64,000 bases of DNA, from positions 434,001 through 498,000 of the forward strand of contig NZ_WHUV01000001.1 of NCBI RefSeq assembly GCF_009380155.1, read 5' to 3'. This document shows, piece by piece, positions 55,530 to 64,000 of the stretch. The notes below the pieces were generated by a model. That model saw only the letters and a list, made by a program, of their open reading frames with translations. It was not told the DNA's origin and did no database searches. The translations under genes and the position numbers were made by a program. This DNA comes from Pseudomonas piscis. GTDB taxonomy: Bacteria; Pseudomonadota; Gammaproteobacteria; Pseudomonadales; Pseudomonadaceae. Numbering within the stretch: the stretch's first letter is position 1; the number at the start of each line of letters is the position of its first letter.

Positions 55530-56714
55530 TTACGGAGTATTGGCGACTTGCGGCACCTGGGGCAGCGGCATGTCCTTGGGCCAGAGCATCCAGATCTGGC
55601 CTGGTTGCTTCATGTCGCCGGCCAGTTGCCCGGCTGCATCGCCAGTTCCCCAGAACAGGTCGGCGCGCACTTCCCCGGTGATCGCGCCGCCGGTGTCCTG
55701 GGCTGCAACCGGGCGTACCAGGCTGCTGCCGTCGGGGCGGGTGGTGGATAACCACAGCAGGCTGCCCAGGGGAATCACCTTGCGGTCCACGGCGACGCTG
55801 TAGCCCGAGGTCAGGGGCACGTTCAGGGAGCCGCGCGGCCCTTCGTTGCTGTCCGGGTTGCGGTTGAAGAACACATAGCTCGGGTTGCTGCCCAGCAGCT
55901 CGGGAATCCGCGCCGGGTGGGCCTTGGCCCAGGCAGCGATGGTGCCCATGGTCACTTCTTCCTTCTTCAGTTCGCCTTGCTCCACCAGCCAGCGACCGAT
56001 AGGCCGGTACGGGTGGCCGTTCTGGTCGGCATAACCGATACGCAGTTGGCGACCATCGTCCAGCTGGATCCTGCCCGAACCCTGGATCTGCAGGAATTGC
56101 AGGTCCATGGGGTCGGTCAGCCAGGCGATCACCGGCGCCTTGACGCCCTGGGCCTCGATGGTCGCGGCATCGTCGTAGGGCTTGAGCACCCGGCCTTCGA
56201 GCCGTCCCCGCAGGCGCTTGCCCTTGAGTTCGGGATAGAGGCTGTCCAGGGCGACCACGATCATGTCGTCCGGCACGCCATACACTGGTACGTTGGCCGT
56301 CTTGGTCTGGGCCAGGCTGCCGGGATACACCGGCTCGTAGTAGCCCGTGATCAGGCCCGTGGTGCTGCCGCTGCCCGAGCGCAGGCCGTAGACCTGCAGG
56401 CGTTCCTTGAGAAAACCACGGATCGCCTCGGGGCTCTGGGGCACGTTGGCCGCGGCGGCGCAGGTGGCGCCCCACACCGGATCGGTCTTGAGCCGGGTGC
56501 AGGCGCTGCGCCAGGAGCCGAAGCCAGCCAGCAGGTCGTTGTCGGCTACTGCGGGCAGCGCCTCCCAGGGGGCGCTGTTGTAGGTGGCCAGGGCGTGGGT
56601 CTGTGGCTGAGAGGGGGGCTGTTCAGTGTCGCCGCCGTTGCAACCGGCGAGCAGCGCCAGGGCCGGGACGGTCCAGAACCAGTGGCGGCACCAGCGGGGA
56701 AAACTCGGGTTCAT
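55530..56714 (-). CDS. mltA: membrane-bound lytic murein transglycosylase A
   Basis: MltA cuts glycan strands of peptidoglycan to 1,6-anhydromuropeptides. The signal sequence ends in the lipobox LLAGC (Cys25), so it is an outer-membrane lipoprotein. The MltA domain shows ITGYYEPVYPGSLA, LQIQGSGRIQLDDG, and the catalytic-Asp region PVAAQDTGGAITGEVRADLFWG. Length is 394 residues from the ATG at 56714, which has AAGGAA upstream; a start 30 bases earlier is rejected. It is divergent from the cytochrome c' gene. Confidence 0.95.
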   Translation of the reverse strand: MNPSFPRWCRHWFWTVPALALLAGCNGGDTEQPPSQPQTHALATYNSAPWEALPAVADNDLLAGFGSWRSACTRLKTDPVWGATCAAAANVPQSPEAIRGFLKERLQVYGLRSGSGSTTGLITGYYEPVYPGSLAQTKTANVPVYGVPDDMIVVALDSLYPELKGKRLRGRLEGRVLKPYDDAATIEAQGVKAPVIAWLTDPMDLQFLQIQGSGRIQLDDGRQLRIGYADQNGHPYRPIGRWLVEQGELKKEEVTMGTIAAWAKAHPARIPELLGSNPSYVFFNRNPDSNEGPRGSLNVPLTSGYSVAVDRKVIPLGSLLWLSTTRPDGSSLVRPVAAQDTGGAITGEVRADLFWGTGDAAGQLAGDMKQPGQIWMLWPKDMPLPQVPQVANTP

Positions 56715-56845
56715 GCTGTGTTTCCTTGGGGGGACGTCCCGCATTCATGGCGGAGGACAACCCATATTATTAATAGGGCTATTGGTCTTTGTCCGGGAGG
56801 CGAGGATACTGGCCGCCGTTTTCCGTGACCTGACCTGAAGCCACC

Positions 56846-57295
56846 ATGACGTTAAAAAGACTCTCTGTTGTATTGCTGGCCTGCCTGACGCTTTCCGCCT
56901 GCGGTGGGGTCGATCCCAATTCTCCCCTGGGCCAGCGCAAGGCGATCTTCAAGCAGATGCTCAAGACCGGCGAAGACCTGGGAGGCATGCTCCGCGGACG
57001 CATCCCGTTCGACGGTGCGCGTTTCGCCGAGGGCGCAGTGAAGCTCGACAACCTGTCCCACGAGCCCTGGAAGCACTTCCCTGCGGTCAAGGAAGAAGAC
57101 CACACCAGCGCCACCGATGATGTCTGGCGCCGGCAGGCACGCTTCCAGGAGCTGGCCCGGGTCCTGGAGGCAGCCACCGGTGAACTGGTGGTCGCCAGCC
57201 AGGTCCAGCCCTACAAGGCCAGCAACCTTGGCCCGGCGGTGCAGAAGGTCGAGGACGCCTGTAGCGCCTGCCACAAAGAGTTTCGTAATCACTGA
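56846..57295 (+). CDS. lipoprotein cytochrome c' (c-556 type)
   Basis: A 149-residue cytochrome of the c' / c-556 four-helix family. The N-terminus has a signal sequence with a lipobox-like LSAC (Cys19), so it may be membrane-anchored, and the C-terminus holds the heme motif CSACH (DACSACHKEFRNH). The helical body is Lys/Glu-rich. The family binds NO or takes part in electron transfer. It is divergent from mltA and is transcribed alone. Confidence 0.92.
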   Translation: MTLKRLSVVLLACLTLSACGGVDPNSPLGQRKAIFKQMLKTGEDLGGMLRGRIPFDGARFAEGAVKLDNLSHEPWKHFPAVKEEDHTSATDDVWRRQARFQELARVLEAATGELVVASQVQPYKASNLGPAVQKVEDACSACHKEFRNH

Positions 57296-57360
57296 TCCCG
57301 GCCGGGCAAAGCCCTGGCAGGGATGCCGGGGCTCCTCGTCATGTCGGGGCAGTGCCCGAC

Positions 57361-57756
57361 CTACTTGTCCAGATCGTCCAGGGCTTGCTGCAGTTCCTTG
57401 CGGGATTCGGCGAGCTTGTCCTTGCGCTTGTTGATCTTCTCCGAGTCGCCCTTCTTCATGGCCTTTTCCAGGTCGGCCTGGCGGCGGCTGACTTCGTGCT
57501 TGGCGTCGAGGACCTTGTTTTCCCGCTCTTTCTTCAGCGAGGCGTCGGTGCAATGGGTGGTGACTTCATTCAGTGCGCGTTCCAGGCCGGCCTGCTGATC
57601 GCTGTTGCCGTGGGCCTTGGCTTGTTCGATCTGGGTCGTGATGGCCTGGCGCTTGGCGGCGCAGCCGGTCAGTTCGGGTGTTTGCTCGTTGGCCAACAGT
57701 GGCGCGCTCATCAAGCCGCATAGGGTCAGGGCTGCGAGCGAAGGAAAGATGTTCAT
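57361..57756 (-). CDS. DUF1090 (YqjC-like) periplasmic protein
   Basis: A 131-residue protein with a signal peptide (about residues 1-22, ending APLLA before NEQ) and a highly charged, coiled-coil-rich body (repeating Glu/Lys/Gln/Asp; TGCAAKRQAITTQIEQAKAHG at its start). This matches DUF1090. Two cysteines may form a disulfide in the periplasm. The ATG at 57756 is chosen; the frame extends upstream without support. It is convergent with the cytochrome c' gene; a small GTCGGG/CCCGAC hairpin (57343-57360) lies between. Function unknown. Confidence 0.87.
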   Translation of the reverse strand: MNIFPSLAALTLCGLMSAPLLANEQTPELTGCAAKRQAITTQIEQAKAHGNSDQQAGLERALNEVTTHCTDASLKKERENKVLDAKHEVSRRQADLEKAMKKGDSEKINKRKDKLAESRKELQQALDDLDK

Positions 57757-57876
57757 TGACGGCTCCAGGTGAAAAAGATCAAAAAATAACCAATGAAGTA
57801 ATACTGGGGCGTGCCGGAATGGGCTGTTGGAGCCCATTTCGGACCAGGTGGTTCAATACCCGACCCAGGTGAGCGA

Positions 57877-59571
<1,695 letters not shown>

Positions 59572-59718
59572 TCATGCTCAAAGGTTAGGTGCGGTGATGC
59601 GGGACGGGCGGGGCAGGTGTTTACCGGTTGTTTCCCGGTCGGTCCGGCAGGTGGTCCGGACGGCGACTTTGGTTGTAAGGCAGGGAATATGGAGGCAGGA
59701 GGGAGAAATCCGTGGGTA

Positions 59719-59752
59719 CAAAAAAGCCCCGCCGGCATAGCCGGGCGGGGCC
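59719..59752 (-). terminator. intrinsic terminator of metK
   Basis: On the minus strand, just past the metK stop, GCCCCG and CGGGGC with an inner CCGGC/GCCGG form a strong stem closed by a short loop, followed directly by six Ts (complement of 59720-59725). This is a textbook intrinsic terminator. Confidence 0.95.
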
Positions 59753-59770
59753 TTGGTGACGCGGGAAGGC

Positions 59771-60961
<1,191 letters not shown>

Positions 60962-60979
60962 CTCGACGGTTTCCTAAAT

Positions 60980-61975
60980 TTACCGATGGTGAGTGTCGCC
61001 AGCCGGTCGCTGAAAATGGCGGACCTGGATCTGGAAACCATTACGTAAGCCTACATAGAGGCTTTCCCCGGGAGTCAGTCCCGCAGCGGTGGCCCAACGG
61101 GCCAGATCATCTTGTTCGAACCCTAGCCAGAGATCGCCACAGGCTTCTTTGGCCCAGCTCTGGTTATGGCTGCACAAGTCTGTCACCAGCAGGCTACCGC
61201 CTGCTTGCAGCAATTGCGCCATCTGCTTGAGTGCTTCGGCTGGCGCCGCGAAATGGTGCAGGACCATGTTCAGCACCACGCAGTCGGCCTTGAGTGGCAT
61301 GCCTTTCAATGCATCGGCCAATTGCAGGCTGACGTTAGCCAGCGCTTCGCGCTCGCACAACTGGCGTGCCAGCTCCAGCATCGCCGGGCTGTTGTCCAGG
61401 GCGGTTACCTGGGCAAAGCGCCGGGCCAGCTCGGGGAGGAATCCGCCGTCGCCGGGACCGACCTCGATGGCTGTGGCTTCTGGCTTGAAGCTCAATTTGT
61501 CCAATAGCGCCAAGACGCTTTCGCGGTACTGCGTCAGTCCTGCGATCAGGTCCTGTTGGGCGCGGAATTTCTCCGCCACCCGGGAAAAGAAGTCTTCGCT
61601 GGCAGCGGCCCGTTGTCCGTGGACCAGGCCGATCCGCGACTGGACTTCGACCGGCAAGGGCAATTGGTCGACTTCATCCAGCAGCGCCGCATGCAACTTG
61701 CCACCCAGCAGTTCGGTGTGGGGCAAGGCGCGGCGGTAGAAGATCGCATTGCCTTCGCGGCGGGTGGCCACCAGCCCGGCCTGGGCCAGGACCTTCAGGT
61801 GATGGCTCATGCCCGACTGGCCGATGGCGAAGATCTGCGCCAACTCCAGTACGCCGAAGGAATCGTTGCTCAGGGCACGTAATACGTTCAGCCGTAACGG
61901 ATCGCCGCCGGCCTTGCACAGGGCGGCCAGATCGTCGCAATCGTCATGGCGAATGTTGGATACATGCAGGTTCAT
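60980..61975 (-). CDS. sahR: ArsR-type regulator fused to a methyltransferase domain (SahR-like)
   Basis: A 331-residue fusion: an ArsR-type winged helix in the first 90 residues (LNVLRALSNDSFGVLELAQIF, IGQSGMSHHLKVLAQAGLV) and a class I methyltransferase-like domain (motif I AIEVGPGDGGFLPELARRF, then LDNSPAMLELARQL). Proteobacterial SahR proteins with this architecture sense S-adenosylhomocysteine and repress SAM-cycle genes. Here it is 18 bases upstream of metK and has a perfect palindrome 41-64 bases upstream of its own start. The symbol is inferred from architecture and context; SAH binding is not visible in sequence. Confidence 0.82.
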   Translation of the reverse strand: MNLHVSNIRHDDCDDLAALCKAGGDPLRLNVLRALSNDSFGVLELAQIFAIGQSGMSHHLKVLAQAGLVATRREGNAIFYRRALPHTELLGGKLHAALLDEVDQLPLPVEVQSRIGLVHGQRAAASEDFFSRVAEKFRAQQDLIAGLTQYRESVLALLDKLSFKPEATAIEVGPGDGGFLPELARRFAQVTALDNSPAMLELARQLCEREALANVSLQLADALKGMPLKADCVVLNMVLHHFAAPAEALKQMAQLLQAGGSLLVTDLCSHNQSWAKEACGDLWLGFEQDDLARWATAAGLTPGESLYVGLRNGFQIQVRHFQRPAGDTHHR

Positions 61976-62015
61976 GGGAGCGCAGTCTAGTGGCGCCCGA
62001 AACAGCCCGCAAGGC

Positions 62016-62039
62016 CAATATCAAAAAGTTTTGATATTG
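62016..62039. promoter_or_regulatory. 11+2+11 perfect palindrome, candidate SahR-type operator
   Basis: CAATATCAAAA (62016-62026) and TTTTGATATTG (62029-62039) are perfect inverted repeats separated by AG. The site lies 41-64 bases upstream of the ArsR-methyltransferase gene (minus strand) and about 195 bases upstream of tkt. Within it, TTGATA could serve as a -35 box, fitting repression. It probably controls sahR-metK. Confidence 0.75.
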
Positions 62040-62233
62040 AGCTGTGCGAGGGCGATCCAGGGCTGTCGCCAGCCAGGATGGGGAACGGTGTCGGGGTTTG
62101 CCTGGTCGATTGAGTGGTTAGCCGTAGGAAAAACGTGCTTGAGTAACTATCTGTCATTGCCCCCGCCAGACGCCTGAGGGAAAATGCAGGCCTTTTTTCC
62201 GTTTTGTTTTGTCCAATCTTCAGGAGATCAGCG

Positions 62234-64000
62234 ATGCCAAGCCGTCGTGAGCGTGCCAACGCCATTCGTGCCCTCAGCATGGATGCCGTGCAAAAAGCCA
62301 ACAGCGGCCATCCGGGTGCCCCCATGGGTATGGCGGATATCGCCGAAGTACTTTGGCGTGACTACCTCAAGCACAACCCGAGCAATCCGTCCTTCGCCGA
62401 CCGTGACCGCTTCGTGCTGTCCAACGGTCATGGCTCGATGCTGATCTACTCGCTGCTGCACCTGACCGGCTACGATCTTTCGATCGACGACCTGAAGAAT
62501 TTCCGCCAACTGCACAGCCGTACCCCGGGCCACCCGGAATTCGGCTACACCCCGGGTGTGGAGACCACCACTGGCCCACTGGGTCAGGGCCTGGCCAATG
62601 CCGTGGGCTTCGCCCTGGCGGAAAAAGTCCTGGCGGCGCAGTTCAACCGTCCCGGTCACAACATCGTCGATCACCACACCTATGTGTTCCTGGGTGATGG
62701 CTGCATGATGGAAGGCATTTCCCACGAAGTCGCGTCCCTGGCCGGCACCCTGGGCCTGGGCAAGCTGATCGCCTTCTACGATGACAACGGCATTTCCATC
62801 GACGGCGAGGTCGAAGGCTGGTTCACCGACGACACGCCCAAGCGTTTCGAAGCCTACAACTGGCAAGTGATCCGCAACGTCGACGGCCACGATCCGGAAG
62901 AGATCAAGACCGCCATCGAGACCGCGCGCAAGAGCCCGCTGCCAACCCTGATCTGCTGCAAGACCACCATCGGTTTCGGTTCGCCGAACAAGCAGGGCAA
63001 GGAAGACTGCCACGGCGCGCCACTGGGCGCCGAGGAAATCGCCCTGACCCGCGAAGCCCTGAAGTGGAACCACGGTCCGTTCGAAATCCCTGCCGACATC
63101 TATGCCGAGTGGGATGCCAAGGAAGCCGGTCGCGCTGTTGAAGCCGAGTGGGACCAGCGTTTCGCCGCTTACTCCGCAGCCTTCCCGACCGAGGCCAACG
63201 AACTGGTACGGCGCCTGGCCGGTGACCTGCCGGCGGACTTCGCCGCCAAGGCCGACGCCTACATCGCCGAAGTGGCGGCCAAGGGCGAGACCATCGCCAG
63301 CCGCAAGGCCAGCCAGAACACCCTGAACGCCTTCGGTCCATTGCTGCCTGAGTTCCTCGGCGGTTCGGCGGACCTGGCCGGCTCCAACCTGACCCTGTGG
63401 AAAGGCTGCAAGGGCGTCAGTGCCGAGGATGCCAGCGGCAACTACATGTACTACGGCGTACGCGAGTTCGGCATGACCGCCATCATGAACGGTGTTGCCC
63501 TGCACGGTGGCCTGGTGCCTTACGGCGCGACCTTCCTGATGTTCATGGAATACGCCCGTAACGCGGTGCGCATGTCGGCGCTGATGAAGCAACGCGTCAT
63601 CCACGTCTACACCCACGACTCCATCGGCCTGGGCGAAGACGGCCCGACCCACCAGCCTATCGAGCAACTGACCAGCCTGCGCAGCACGCCGAACCTCGAC
63701 ACCTGGCGTCCAGCCGACGCCGTGGAATCGGCGGTGTCCTGGAAGCACGCGCTGGAGCGCAAGGACGGTCCTTCGGCGTTGATCTTCTCTCGCCAGAACC
63801 TGCAGCACCAAACCCGTGATGCCGGTCAGATCGCCGATATCAGCCGCGGTGGTTATGTGTTGAAGGACTGTGCAGGCGAGCCTGAGCTGATCCTGATCGC
63901 CACCGGTTCGGAAGTGGGCCTGGCGGTGCAGGCTTTCGACAAGCTGACCGAGCAGGGCCGCAAGGTGCGTGTGGTATCCATGCCGTGCACCAGTGTGTTC
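62234..64000 (+). CDS. tkt: transketolase (3' end cut off by window)
   Basis: Transketolase moves two-carbon units in the pentose phosphate pathway and Calvin-type exchanges, using thiamine diphosphate. The N-terminal ThDP motif is [22 protein letters not shown], preceded by [19 protein letters not shown] trimmed core GHPGAPMG, and the middle domain begins near [28 protein letters not shown] precedes the ATG at 62234. The 589 codons present are about 90 percent of the usual length; the rest lies beyond the window. It is divergent from sahR. Confidence 0.97.
   Translation, partial: MPSRRERANAIRALSMDAVQKANSGHPGAPMGMADIAEVLWRDYLKHNPSNPSFADRDRFVLSNGHGSMLIYSLLHLTGYDLSIDDLKNFRQLHSRTPGHPEFGYTPGVETTTGPLGQGLANAVGFALAEKVLAAQFNRPGHNIVDHHTYVFLGDGCMMEGISHEVASLAGTLGLGKLIAFYDDNGISIDGEVEGWFTDDTPKRFEAYNWQVIRNVDGHDPEEIKTAIETARKSPLPTLICCKTTIGFGSPNKQGKEDCHGAPLGAEEIALTREALKWNHGPFEIPADIYAEWDAKEAGRAVEAEWDQRFAAYSAAFPTEANELVRRLAGDLPADFAAKADAYIAEVAAKGETIASRKASQNTLNAFGPLLPEFLGGSADLAGSNLTLWKGCKGVSAEDASGNYMYYGVREFGMTAIMNGVALHGGLVPYGATFLMFMEYARNAVRMSALMKQRVIHVYTHDSIGLGEDGPTHQPIEQLTSLRSTPNLDTWRPADAVESAVSWKHALERKDGPSALIFSRQNLQHQTRDAGQIADISRGGYVLKDCAGEPELILIATGSEVGLAVQAFDKLTEQGRKVRVVSMPCTSVF

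Overview
The window is a GC-rich, gene-dense chromosomal segment of a Pseudomonas of the P. fluorescens / P. protegens / P. chlororaphis type. The gene order matches the part of the P. aeruginosa chromosome running from thiG through pilT, pyrBC', tonB3, pilGHIJ-chpA, rhlE2, metF, sahH and metK to tkt, as I recall it. Protein-level signatures (ThiG, MetX, PyrC', PilG/H, ChpA, SahH) agree. Almost everything looks like core genome. I see no insertion sequence, prophage, CRISPR array, rRNA or tRNA.

Layout. 1-2.4 kb, plus strand: DUF423 protein, thiS-thiG (thiazole synthesis), trmB. 2.4-9.9 kb, minus strand: a long run read as yggS-proC-yggT-yggU, then metX-metW-DUF4426-rdgB-hemW-DUF3392-kptA. 10.1-12.5 kb: pilT, a secreted NlpC/P60 peptidase and a double-TM2 membrane protein. 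12.6-18.7 kb, minus: gshB-tonB3-algH-ruvX-pyrR-pyrB-pyrC', where PyrC' is the catalytically dead dihydroorotase homologue. 19.0-28.9 kb, plus: Pil-Chp chemosensory operon pilG-pilH-pilI-pilJ-chpA-chpC, lacking pilK and chpB. A convergent NADAR-family gene follows.

29.8-38.0 kb: a complete malonate-use cluster, mdcA-B-C-D-E-G-H with nearly every start overlapping the previous stop, the MadL/MadM-type transporter, and the LysR regulator mdcR on the opposite strand. A LysR-type T-N11-A palindrome lies upstream of mdcA. 38.2-42.5 kb: a hemolysin III-family protein, then a LysR gene divergent from an amino-acid module (FAD D-amino acid dehydrogenase, RidA, periplasmic binding protein), also with a T-N11-A box. 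42.6-49.3 kb: rsmE, bioA, cytochrome b561 plus YceI, RhlE-type helicase, orphan binding protein.

49.4-62 kb is rich in activated-methyl-cycle genes: metF, sahH with an SAH riboswitch in its leader, and an ArsR-methyltransferase fusion regulator (SahR-like) directly upstream of metK with a perfect 11+2+11 palindrome as candidate operator. Between them lie a hotdog thioesterase, an NhaP-type antiporter, an EamA transporter, a MAPEG protein, MltA, a lipoprotein cytochrome c', a DUF1090 protein and ligB. The window ends inside tkt.

The most interesting signals are regulatory. At sahH these are a consensus-like promoter, a 16-bp palindrome at the predicted start site, the riboswitch, and a small hairpin that shares bases with both the riboswitch P1 stem and the Shine-Dalgarno sequence. 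Others are the metK-side operator, two matched LysR boxes, an 11-bp dyad before cytochrome b561, and inverted CAAGCTG-type repeats, one copy of which encodes the C-terminus of GshB. I did not find a clearly new multi-gene system; the candidates are listed with their limits.
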